Virus record (IMG/VR): IMGVR_UViG_3300047497_000262
Location: 1 to 22,151 of that record
Length of the DNA: 22,151 bases
Reading direction: 5' to 3' (one strand)
Source: a virus
Shown: positions 15,253 through 21,164 of the stretch, piece by piece
Position numbering within the stretch: the stretch's first letter is position 1
How the letters are laid out: the number at the start of each line of letters is the position of its first letter
Position numbers and translations under genes: made by a program
The notes under the pieces: generated by a model
What the model was told of the DNA's origin: nothing
Databases searched by the model: none
What the model saw: only the letters and a program-made list of their open reading frames with translations

Positions 15253-16290
15253 TCACCTCACCTCCACATCCCCCTCGCCCCGCAAAATCGCATCGACAAT
15301 CTTTTCCCCGCCGTCCGTCACGCTGAACCCAAAGTTACAATTCTCAAATCGCACATTCTTCATGCTCACTGGCCCGCGCTCATACCTCACGCGCGTCCCC
15401 ACAAACGTAACATCGTTCCAAATAATTCCATCCAGCGTCTGCGCCGCCCCCGCGATCGTCAATCCAGTCACCTTCACGTCGTCAGCCATCTCTCTCGATG
15501 CCGGCGGCAAGAAAACTTCCGACGCCCCGGGCATCCGTGTCGCGTCCACAAAACTCCCGCCCAGCGTTGTTGGGTTCAAGTTCTGCTTGGCGCTCACCGC
15601 CTTCGGCGCTTCTAGGATCACGCGCTTCCGCCCGCCATCCGCACCACTTGGCCCCGCCGCTTCCGTGTCGTCGCGCTTCGGTTCTGCCGCGCCCGCGATA
15701 GCAGTATCAGTCCCCGCCGTTCCCATCGATACGCGCAACTCCGCCAGCGCGATCTTCGTCTGGAAAATATGCTCCCGCAGTCGGTCGCTATCCGGATGCA
15801 TGTCTCGAATCGCGTTGAGTTCGCGCAGCGCCGTCGTAAAAAATTCTGCCGCCGCATCGAACTTCCTGGGCCGTGCCGACTCCAAGATCGCCGTCGCCCG
15901 GTCCGCTGCCTCTTCCGCGCCGGTCACATCGCCGCCCTTGCTCAGCTCGTTCGCGACACTCGCTGCATTCTCAAAATCGCCTTCCCACCGTCGCGCAACA
16001 GTTTCGCTCGAGCTCCGCACGCCCCCACACGGCCGGTCCACCACCGCAACTTCCCCGGCGCCCTTCTGCTGCTCCGGATGCTCATATCGCTGCGCCGCCT
16101 GCCATCCCAGCGTCCCCACCAACACCAGCGCCAGCAGAATCACCACGTACCGCAACCATTTCCCCAGCGCATCTTCGCGGTCGGGCTTGTAGCTCGACGC
16201 CTTCCGCCGCCGCACGCGCACACTCCCGCGGTCGCCTCCGCTCGCTCCCCAATTCTCGCCGCCACTGCTCACTGCTTCACTCTCCACCAC
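15253..16290 (-). CDS. Single-pass membrane protein of unknown function within the head cassette
   Basis: This is a 345-aa protein starting at GTG (16290, or GTG at 16287) with no clear ribosome site; the first 40 residues are Ser/Gly and then Arg/Lys rich. A strong transmembrane helix at about 45-63 (LRYVVILLALVLVGTLGW) would anchor it with the basic N-terminus inside and the rest in the periplasm. Residues about 95-200 are helical and tetratricopeptide-like in feel (NAASVANELSKGGDVTGAEE, AAAEFFTTALRELNAIRD). The C-terminal part (VKVTGLTIAGAAQ, GIIWNDVTFVGTRVRY, MKNVRFENCNFGF) has the regular spacing of a short beta-solenoid. No family is recognised. A membrane protein between packaging and portal genes is unusual; it may be a host gene captured in the same orientation, or an anchor for assembly at the membrane. 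Confidence 0.7.
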   Translation of the reverse strand: MVESEAVSSGGENWGASGGDRGSVRVRRRKASSYKPDREDALGKWLRYVVILLALVLVGTLGWQAAQRYEHPEQQKGAGEVAVVDRPCGGVRSSSETVARRWEGDFENAASVANELSKGGDVTGAEEAADRATAILESARPRKFDAAAEFFTTALRELNAIRDMHPDSDRLREHIFQTKIALAELRVSMGTAGTDTAIAGAAEPKRDDTEAAGPSGADGGRKRVILEAPKAVSAKQNLNPTTLGGSFVDATRMPGASEVFLPPASREMADDVKVTGLTIAGAAQTLDGIIWNDVTFVGTRVRYERGPVSMKNVRFENCNFGFSVTDGGEKIVDAILRGEGDVEVR

Positions 16291-16357
16291 CGCGCCAAAT
16301 TCTACCGGATTCTCACCGCCCTCGCGCCCGAAGATAGCCTGCCGCTCCGCCAGCCTT

Positions 16358-16714
16358 TCACTCTCCGCCCAAGGCCCCGCTTACGAAATCCGCCACGTCG
16401 CGATGGTTCGTGAACACATGCGTCTCCGGCCGACCCTCCGCCTTTGACGGCAACCCACTCGCCCGCGCACCACTGGCTGCTCGATGCGCATGCACCACGA
16501 AGCCACTCCGCGCCCTTCCACAATGCGCCGGCACCACCTCCGTCGCCTCAATCACAAGCCGATGCACAGCCCCCTTTCCTACTTCCCGCCCCGCACCACC
16601 AATCAATTCCTCGTCAGAGGCAGCCCCGTCATCATCGGTCGCCGCCGCCCGCGCGTTCTCCACGCCCTTGCCGTACCCCGGGTTTGCATAGAACTTCCCG
16701 CCGATAAAAGGCAT
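16358..16714 (-). CDS. Hypothetical small phage-cassette protein
   Basis: This is a 118-aa soluble protein with a strong GGAGGAAGGG site directly before the ATG. It begins MPFIGGKFYANPGYGKGVE, has an acidic Ala/Asp linker (ATDDDGAASDEEL), then a probable beta domain (VHRLVIEATEVVP, SGFVVHAHRA) and ends with ETHVFTNHRDVADFVSGAL. No signal peptide or membrane segment is present and no family is recognised. It lies between the coiled-coil gene and the 345-aa gene in the packaging cluster, so a minor head or packaging accessory role is a guess from position. A REP-like element sits 12 bases upstream of its start codon, just outside its ribosome site. Confidence 0.7.
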   Translation of the reverse strand: MPFIGGKFYANPGYGKGVENARAAATDDDGAASDEELIGGAGREVGKGAVHRLVIEATEVVPAHCGRARSGFVVHAHRAASGARASGLPSKAEGRPETHVFTNHRDVADFVSGALGGE

Positions 16715-16726
16715 GCCCTTCCTCCA

Positions 16727-16774
16727 GTGGTACAGGCATTCGTGCCTGTGCGCCCCCGAATGTCAGTCGGGGGC
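16727..16774 (+). repeat. REP-like double hairpin, GTGG-headed variant
   Basis: Hairpin 1 is ACAGGC, loop ATTCGT, GCCTGT; hairpin 2 is GCCCCCGA, loop ATGTCAG, TCGGGGGC. Compared with the copies at 12445 and 18605, hairpin 2 has changed at two stem positions on both arms, keeping full pairing, while the loop keeps TCAG. This paired change argues that the fold, not the sequence, is preserved. Confidence 0.75.
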
Positions 16775-16807
16775 CGGTTATACGATCTCCATATCAGCGC
16801 CAACCGC

Positions 16808-17143
16808 TTAAATTTCCTCACTCGCCGGCTTCACTCGCGCCGCGTCAATCTCAAGCATCCGGTTCACCTGGTGCCACGAGCGCCGCCGCAGTGGCGTCAC
16901 GTCGTTCTTGACCGCGCTCGCCTCTCGCTTCCTCTTCGCCGCAGCCACGGTGCTCTCCACATCCACAGGGAGAGCCGCAGCGCTCTCCGAAGAAACCGTC
17001 ACCGGCGGAACTCCCGCAATCCCCAGGATCGAATTCATCAGCGCGCGATTTTCTGCGCGCAGCCGCGTAACCTCTCTCTCCAGCTCGCGCCGCCTCCCCG
17101 CCACGGCGCCGCGCACAGCCTCGAGAAAATCTCGCCACCGCAT
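16808..17143 (-). CDS. Small coiled-coil protein following the large terminase
   Basis: This is a 111-aa protein from the ATG at 17143, which has AAGG 8 bases upstream; a GTG at 17149, overlapping the terminase stop as GTGA, would add two residues. The first 45 residues are a basic helix with a leucine-heptad look (RRRELEREVTRLRAENRALM), likely a coiled coil, followed by a hydrophobic turn (ILGIAGVPPV), a disordered Ala/Ser/Val linker and a basic C-terminal helix. It is tightly coupled to the terminase gene, so it probably serves the packaging machine or head, but no family is recognised. Confidence 0.7.
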   Translation of the reverse strand: MRWRDFLEAVRGAVAGRRRELEREVTRLRAENRALMNSILGIAGVPPVTVSSESAAALPVDVESTVAAAKRKREASAVKNDVTPLRRRSWHQVNRMLEIDAARVKPASEEI

Positions 17144-17145
17144 AC

Positions 17146-18594
17146 TCACCGCCTTTTCCTCACAAACCGCACCGGCTTCGCCGCCGACGTCTCCACCAGC
17201 CTCGCTGCCTTCACCTGCATCGCGCGCACTGTTGGATCTACCGACGTCACACGCTCCGCAATGCGCTGCTCGATCGGCGGCCGAACCGTCCCATTTCGCT
17301 CCGCCGAATACCGCGTCTTGATCCCGTACCGCGCCGCATCCGCCGCGTCGTCCCCATCCATCTTCGACACATCCTCAACTCTCGCCGGATCGCGCAGCAA
17401 TGTTGGCAACACGCGTACCAACTCCGTGCAGTTGCTCGTAATCGTCCACTCGTCCGCAGCGAGCATCTGGTACATCAACATCCATCCGCCTACGCGATCG
17501 TTGTCCGCCGGCGTCGGCCTCGGCAACCCCGCGCTCGCAAACACGTCGCCCATCTGCTCCGCGATGGACGCTTCATCCGTCCGCCGCGCGAACGCATCCG
17601 GCGAAAGATAAATCGCATCGATCTTCTCGCGCCCATCCGCACCGGCACATCGCTCCGCAATCTCTCTGGCCAGTTCCCGCGGCGCCGTGCGATGCGTCAC
17701 ATACTCGCGATAGGTCGCCACCCGTCCGCGTCCATCCGATCCGCCGTCGCCAATCGTTCGACTATGCCAGTACGCCGCCGCCGGATGCTCGAATCCCCAG
17801 TCCACCGAAATCCATCGCGGCCACCACGTCTGCCAGGCAATCTCTTCCGCGCGCCGCACGTTCTGCGAAATATCAAACCGGTCGAAATACTGCCCCGCGA
17901 ACACATCCCAGTTCCCGTCCAAAAATGCCCGTTTCAAGTCCCCTGGCAGCGCCGCCAGTGTCCGCTTATAATTTTCATCCTTCGCATAAACCGGATTGTC
18001 CTCCAGCCGCGCCTGCACAAATTCATAGTCGCTCGCGCAATACTCTTCCGGACGTTCCATCCCCGGCGCCGGCTCTCGCGTCACCCACAGCGCCTTCACC
18101 CACGCATGTCCAATGTTGCCGGGATTCGTTGCGCCCGCCATGCACGGAATCGCGCCCGCAACCGGGCACCGGTTTCTGCTAGTCAAGAATTGCCACTGCC
18201 TCAACGTGAAATGCGTCAGCTCATCGATCCCGATAAACAAAAACTCCGCACCCTGATACTGGTAAACGTCCCTCTCGTTCGCGCAATACCCAAACCGAGT
18301 CGTCGATCCGTTGTGCCACGTCACCACATGTTTCGACTCGTTATAGCTCCGGTACAACTCCCGCGGCACATCCCTCCGAAAGTAATGCAGCAGAGACGCG
18401 TCCAGCTCTGGAAACGTCCTCCGCAACAGCAACGAATGGGCACCAGGAATTTCCAGCGCCTGCAGCACCCCCTCCATCAACAACGCCTTCGTCTTCCCCG
18501 GCCCCGCCGCCCCTCCAAAAAGCCGGTACTTGGCCCGCGAACGATGAAACTGCTCCTGCCTCGGGAACGGTCTATATCCCAACTCAACTTTCAC
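17146..18594 (-). CDS. terL: Phage terminase large subunit (packaging ATPase-nuclease)
   Basis: This 482-aa protein has the full two-domain plan. In the ATPase domain: Walker A GGAAGPGKT (27-35), an Arg-rich strand (LLLRRTFPEL), Walker B FLFIGIDE (118-125, catalytic Glu125) and coupling motif GATNPGN (154-160). The RNase-H-like nuclease domain has its three acidic sites: Asp265 in SVDWGFEHP, Asp333 in SPDAF and Asp415/Asp416 in MDGDDAADAARYG. It pumps DNA into the procapsid through the portal and cuts it. All catalytic residues are present, so the gene is not visibly decayed. The start is GTG with only a weak GGGCGA upstream, and a REP element begins 10 bases before it (18605). The last bases overlap or abut the coiled-coil gene. 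Confidence 0.93.
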   Translation of the reverse strand: MKVELGYRPFPRQEQFHRSRAKYRLFGGAAGPGKTKALLMEGVLQALEIPGAHSLLLRRTFPELDASLLHYFRRDVPRELYRSYNESKHVVTWHNGSTTRFGYCANERDVYQYQGAEFLFIGIDELTHFTLRQWQFLTSRNRCPVAGAIPCMAGATNPGNIGHAWVKALWVTREPAPGMERPEEYCASDYEFVQARLEDNPVYAKDENYKRTLAALPGDLKRAFLDGNWDVFAGQYFDRFDISQNVRRAEEIAWQTWWPRWISVDWGFEHPAAAYWHSRTIGDGGSDGRGRVATYREYVTHRTAPRELAREIAERCAGADGREKIDAIYLSPDAFARRTDEASIAEQMGDVFASAGLPRPTPADNDRVGGWMLMYQMLAADEWTITSNCTELVRVLPTLLRDPARVEDVSKMDGDDAADAARYGIKTRYSAERNGTVRPPIEQRIAERVTSVDPTVRAMQVKAARLVETSAAKPVRFVRKRR

Positions 18595-18604
18595 TCGCCC
18601 ATCC

Positions 18605-18656
18605 GTAGCACGGACAATCTTGTCCGTGCGCGACCGCCTTCAGTCGGTCGCGTTTT
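18605..18656 (+). repeat. REP-like double hairpin abutting the terminase start
   Basis: GTAG is followed by hairpin 1 (CACGGAC, loop AATCTT, GTCCGTG) and hairpin 2 (CGCGACCG, loop CCTTCAGT, CGGTCGCG) and TTTT. Hairpin 2 is identical to that at 12445. Hairpin 1 differs by two compensated base pairs. On the terminase mRNA the fold would lie immediately upstream of the GTG start codon. Confidence 0.8.
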
Positions 18657-18677
18657 GACCTTGTCGTATGCCCTTAA

Positions 18678-18690
18678 GTACAGGCAATCT
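18678..18690 (+). repeat. Truncated REP-like arm
   Basis: GTACAGGCAATCT matches the first arm and loop of the neighbouring REP-like hairpins, but the matching 3' arm is absent. It lies 21 bases from the complete copy and may be a fragment. Confidence 0.35.
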
Positions 18691-18756
18691 CGAGAGCTTC
18701 ATCCGCGAGCCCCGGCAGCCTTTGCCTTTGTTTCCGTCTCCCTCCGCATGCAACCT

Positions 18757-18921
18757 CTATACCAGCGTCCGAATCTTCTCCCCCACGTAGTACGCCGCCG
18801 CCCCTCCCAAGAACGTCGCCGCCACCGCGATGTGATGAATGCTCAGTATTCCGCCGATCACGAACGCACCCAGCCCGCACGCCTGCACGATGTATCCCAC
18901 CGTCGTCTTGCTCGCGCTCAT
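18757..18921 (-). CDS. 54-aa two-helix membrane protein between terminase genes
   Basis: This short gene starts at ATG 18921 with a perfect GGAGGAGG site upstream, and its ATG overlaps the stop of the previous gene as ATGA, so the two are translationally coupled. The protein begins MSASKTTVGYIVQ and has two hydrophobic segments, ACGLGAFVIGGILSI and HIAVAATFLGGAAAYYVG, separated by His-His, then a short basic tail (EKIRTLV). Two short helices in a tiny protein fit a class II-like holin or a small membrane peptide, but holins usually sit beside an endolysin, and none is seen here. The function is therefore open. Confidence 0.75.
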   Translation of the reverse strand: MSASKTTVGYIVQACGLGAFVIGGILSIHHIAVAATFLGGAAAYYVGEKIRTLV

Positions 18922-19271
18922 CTGTCCTCCTCCACGAATTCAAAACCAATCTGCCTCGATTCCCCTTGCTGCCTCTCCCGCGCCGGACGCGCCACGTGAT
19001 GCACCAGCTCCACCACCGGCCCGCCATCCTCTCCATCGCAAACTCGTTCCCGCAGCTCCACCGGAGCGCCCAGATGCCGAGCCCACTCCTTCATCGCATC
19101 CAGCCACAATTTCCCGAAGCTCACCTCTTCCTTTTTCTCGCTCATTCGCTTTAGCAACCCGTCGAACTCCTGCGCGTAACGGTCCTCGCCAAGTCCCGCC
19201 GCCCGCAATGCATCGCGCAGCCCCATCGCACCCGCCTCTCGATCGCCGGCACTCTGCCGCACCGTTTTCAT
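18918..19271 (-). CDS. Candidate terminase small subunit
   Basis: This is a 117-aa soluble protein. The ATG at 19271 has GGAG about 7 bases upstream; an upstream in-frame start at 19292 lacks one. It is mostly helical: an N-terminal helix pair (MGLRDALRAAGLGEDRYAQ, EFDGLLKRM), a Lys/Glu-rich turn (SEKKEEV) and FGKLWLDAMKEWARHLGA, followed by a charged tail. This size and the pattern of a DNA-binding-like helical head before an oligomerisation helix, together with its place before the large terminase, fit a small terminase subunit that recognises phage DNA. The assignment leans on context; there is no diagnostic motif. Its stop codon overlaps the start of the 54-aa membrane protein. Confidence 0.6.
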   Translation of the reverse strand: MKTVRQSAGDREAGAMGLRDALRAAGLGEDRYAQEFDGLLKRMSEKKEEVSFGKLWLDAMKEWARHLGAPVELRERVCDGEDGGPVVELVHHVARPARERQQGESRQIGFEFVEEDR

Positions 19272-19362
19272 TCGCGCTCCACCTAAGAACAAATCGGCGC
19301 CGCAAAAAACGGCGCAGGACGCACGTCCACCAGGGTTGGTCCGAGCCCTCCTAAGAGTGGCG

Positions 19363-19686
19363 TCAGTTTTTCCTCCGCTGGCTCATCGTGCGTCCTGCAT
19401 AGGGCAACAACCTCAGCAACGCATCGCGAATCCCATTCCCGCCCTCGGTAAACAGCAGCGCAATCCAGTCGGCTGCCTCGCGATGCTTTCCACAAAATCG
19501 GTCGTTCTTCCGCGGACGCTTCTTGCACGGCTTCCATCCCGATCCGTTCCACCCTGTGCGATCCATCCCGACACATCGCGTCGCCACGTGTCCCACTACC
19601 TCTCGCTCCCATGCATTCGGCTGTCGCGCCGCGCATTCACACAAATCCACCCCGCGCCTACAGGGCACGCAAAATGTTTTCGTCAC
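19363..19686 (-). CDS. Cys-rich small protein, probable zinc-binding
   Basis: This is a 107-aa basic protein from GTG at 19686 with only a weak GAGA upstream. It has CVPC and CEC near the N-terminus and later CKKRPRKNDRFCGKH, a Cys-x(n)-Cys-x2-His arrangement like short zinc knuckles found in many phage and mobile-element proteins. The C-terminal half (ADWIALLF, IRDALLRLLPY) is helical. It is the first gene after the terminator at 19722-19751 and precedes the small-terminase candidate by about 90 bases. It may be a DNA-binding regulator or nuclease-type accessory, but no catalytic motif is seen. Competing frames on both strands are more Arg/Ala-rich and less convincing. Confidence 0.5.
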   Translation of the reverse strand: MTKTFCVPCRRGVDLCECAARQPNAWEREVVGHVATRCVGMDRTGWNGSGWKPCKKRPRKNDRFCGKHREAADWIALLFTEGGNGIRDALLRLLPYAGRTMSQRRKN

Positions 19687-19721
19687 GTTCTGTCTCGATC
19701 AGCTCACTTCAGGCAGGGCAC

Positions 19722-19751
19722 AAAAAAAGACGCAGCCAACTTCGCCGCGTC
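19722..19751 (-). terminator. Rho-independent terminator after the 154-aa gene
   Basis: On the minus strand an 8-bp stem (GACGCGGC/GCTGCGTC, one G-U pair) is followed by seven T. It lies about 30 bases past the stop at 19779 and resembles the terminator at 21109-21143 in sequence. Confidence 0.8.
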
Positions 19752-19778
19752 TCTCACCTCATCAGTCCTCAGTCCGTT

Positions 19779-20243
19779 TTAATTCGCCGGCCCCACCGTC
19801 ACAATCGTCTGGCACAGGCTCGGATCGCTTTGCACGTTCTCCGGCGTCACCGCCGAAACTCCCAACTTGTGCTTCCCAATCACAAACGGCAACTTCGGGC
19901 CTTGTGCGCGAATCAGATTCGTCTTCCCCGCTGCACCCGGCGGCACCGCAATCGAAAACAGTTGATGCTGTATGCCTGGCAGCGAAATGTCATATACCAC
20001 AAAGTGCGCCACGCACCCCGTCGTCACCGTCGCCGAACATGCCGGCGTCTTTGTGAAGTCGTAGTTGAACGCAACGCTGATCGAGTGCACTGCCGACGGG
20101 GGCCCGGCCGCAGTAGGCCCAGGAGCCGCCCCCTTCTGCAACAATACCGCCGCGGCTCCCGCCGCGAACATCGCCACACCCCACAGCACCAACACCACCG
20201 CGCAACCCGCTCGCGCCTTTCGCTCTCCACCGCCGTGCAGCAT
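19779..20243 (-). CDS. Membrane-anchored periplasmic protein, unknown
   Basis: This is a 154-aa protein from the ATG at 20243, which has GGAGG 7 bases upstream; longer in-frame starts have no such site. After a short basic start it has one hydrophobic helix (about 14-34, VVLVLWGVAMFAAGAAAVLL), then a Pro/Ala linker and a beta-rich domain of about 100 residues (SISVAFNYDF, HFVVYDISLPG, HQLFSIAVPPG, HKLGVSAVTPENV) that looks like an Ig-type sandwich. Three Cys are present and could form a disulfide outside the cytoplasm. It lies between the 126-aa gene and a terminator. No family is recognised. Confidence 0.7.
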   Translation of the reverse strand: MLHGGGERKARAGCAVVLVLWGVAMFAAGAAAVLLQKGAAPGPTAAGPPSAVHSISVAFNYDFTKTPACSATVTTGCVAHFVVYDISLPGIQHQLFSIAVPPGAAGKTNLIRAQGPKLPFVIGKHKLGVSAVTPENVQSDPSLCQTIVTVGPAN

Positions 20244-20305
20244 CACCGAGCCTCCGCGCGGCAAGTATCCCATATGGACCAAATCCCGCCCACACCCGCG
20301 CAAAA

Positions 20306-20686
20306 CTATCCCAGGATCTGCACCGTCACGCCCGACCCACCCGTGATCGAAATCACCTTCGCCCTTACGAAATTCGCCCGCACCCCAGTCACCACCTGGC
20401 TGTCGCCCGTCACCGTCGTCGAATTCTGCGCACCCGTGCTCGGTGCCGAATACTGCGCGTCCACATCATTGATCGCGGTCTGCAACTGAACCTGCACCGC
20501 ACTGGGCGCTGTCGCGTAACTCGTCTGCCAGCGGATCGTGCGTCCGTTCTCCGGAAACCCCGCATAGCTCGGCAGCGCGAATTGCTGGCTCGCTTGTCCC
20601 GCTGCCGGGCTCTCCGCGTTGAACGCCAGCGCTACATCGCCCGGAAATACCGAATACGGCGGATTTTGTGCGTTGTAATTCGGCAT
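20306..20686 (-). CDS. Hypothetical beta-rich protein, first gene of the minus-strand cassette
   Basis: This is a 126-aa protein from the ATG at 20686 with GGGAG close upstream. There is no signal peptide or membrane segment. It starts MPNYNAQNPPYSVFPGDVAL, contains an aromatic-rich stretch (FPENGRTIRWQTSYATAP), an amphipathic helix (VQVQLQTAINDVDAQYS) and ends in repeated beta strands (STTVTGDSQVVTGVRANF, AKVISITGGSGVTVQILG). Small soluble beta proteins near head genes can be decoration or fibre parts, but nothing here is diagnostic. It is the first gene downstream of the strong promoter at 20937-20965 and its structured leader. Confidence 0.7.
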   Translation of the reverse strand: MPNYNAQNPPYSVFPGDVALAFNAESPAAGQASQQFALPSYAGFPENGRTIRWQTSYATAPSAVQVQLQTAINDVDAQYSAPSTGAQNSTTVTGDSQVVTGVRANFVRAKVISITGGSGVTVQILG

Positions 20687-20769
20687 AGTTCTCCCCATTC
20701 TCAAGAATTTCCCGCTCGTTCGTCATCGTCACGCGCAAATTCCACAGCGCGAGCCACACGCACATCGCC

Positions 20770-20803
20770 TAAAAAGCGAAAAGCGCGGCCACCAGCGCCG
20801 CGC
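20770..20803 (-). terminator. Terminator or attenuator hairpin in the leader
   Basis: On the minus strand a 7-bp GC-only stem GCGCGGC/GCCGCGC with a 7-base loop is followed by TTTTCGCTTTTT. It lies about 130 bases downstream of the predicted transcription start and 84 bases before the first gene, so it would either end a small RNA or regulate read-through. Confidence 0.7.
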
Positions 20804-20930
20804 CTCGACCCACCCAAACACACCACGACCCAATCAATCGTTTCTGCTCCAAAAGTTGTTTCAAGAAGGAACTTCAGACCAGTGCCCAAGTCCCTGCGGC
20901 TGTCCCCAGTCACAGTTCTCTAGGCTAACG
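20770..20930 (-). ncRNA. Candidate leader or small RNA between strong promoter and terminator
   Basis: A transcript from the promoter at 20937-20965 would run about 160 bases to the hairpin at 20770-20803. Its 5' part can fold with GAACT pairing AGTTC around an inner GACTG/TGGTC helix (about 20870-20918). I cannot match it to a known RNA family. A 70-aa GTG-started frame (20701-20913) overlaps it, but it has no ribosome site and runs through the terminator hairpin, so I favour RNA over protein without being sure. Confidence 0.35.
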
Positions 20931-20936
20931 AAAACA

Positions 20937-20965
20937 ATTGTACACCAACTCGTAAACACTGTCAA
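20937..20965 (-). promoter_or_regulatory. Near-consensus sigma70 promoter driving the phage cassette
   Basis: Read on the minus strand: TTGACA (20965-20960), a 17-base spacer, then TACAAT (20942-20937). The -35 box is perfect, the -10 box is 5 of 6, and spacing is ideal. It lies in the most AT-rich patch of the window, between the terminator at 21109 and the first cassette gene. Confidence 0.85.
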
Positions 20966-21108
20966 GCCCTTATTCTACTTGTATATATTTACCCAAGTCA
21001 CTTTTCCCGTGTTAGCCGCACTTTTCGCACCTCGCGCACCCACCCGTTCGCCGAATGTGATTGAAACCATTCCATTTCGCACCAACGCCCGCCGAATTGC
21101 CACCGCAC

Positions 21109-21143
21109 AAAAAAAAGACGCGGCGAAAGCTCTCGCCGCGTCT
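21109..21143 (-). terminator. Rho-independent terminator of the Gly/Tyr-rich protein gene
   Basis: On the minus strand an 11-bp perfect stem (AGACGCGGCGA/TCGCCGCGTCT) with a 6-base loop is followed by an eight-T run. It starts about 20 bases past the stop codon at 21165. Confidence 0.92.
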
Positions 21144-21164
21144 CACCACAAATCACAAACCCCG

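Noticed and set aside
15044-15256. 70-aa minus-strand frame overlapping the end of the 345-aa gene
   Set aside because: It runs through a REP-like hairpin and is Arg/Ala-rich; the apparent ribosome site is simply the end of the upstream gene.
17692-18999. 435-aa plus-strand open frame opposite the large terminase
   Set aside because: Arg/His/Pro-rich composition with no domain, fully antisense to terL and neighbouring genes that have clear motifs; a shadow of GC-rich coding DNA.
19297-19315. Hairpin GCGCCG/CGGCGC with an A-rich loop upstream of the small-terminase candidate
   Set aside because: The T run falls inside the loop, not after the stem, so it is not a terminator; too short to call a regulatory element.
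20701-20913. 70-aa GTG-started minus-strand frame in the leader region
   Set aside because: No good ribosome site and it reads through a terminator-type hairpin; kept only as an alternative to the small RNA reading.
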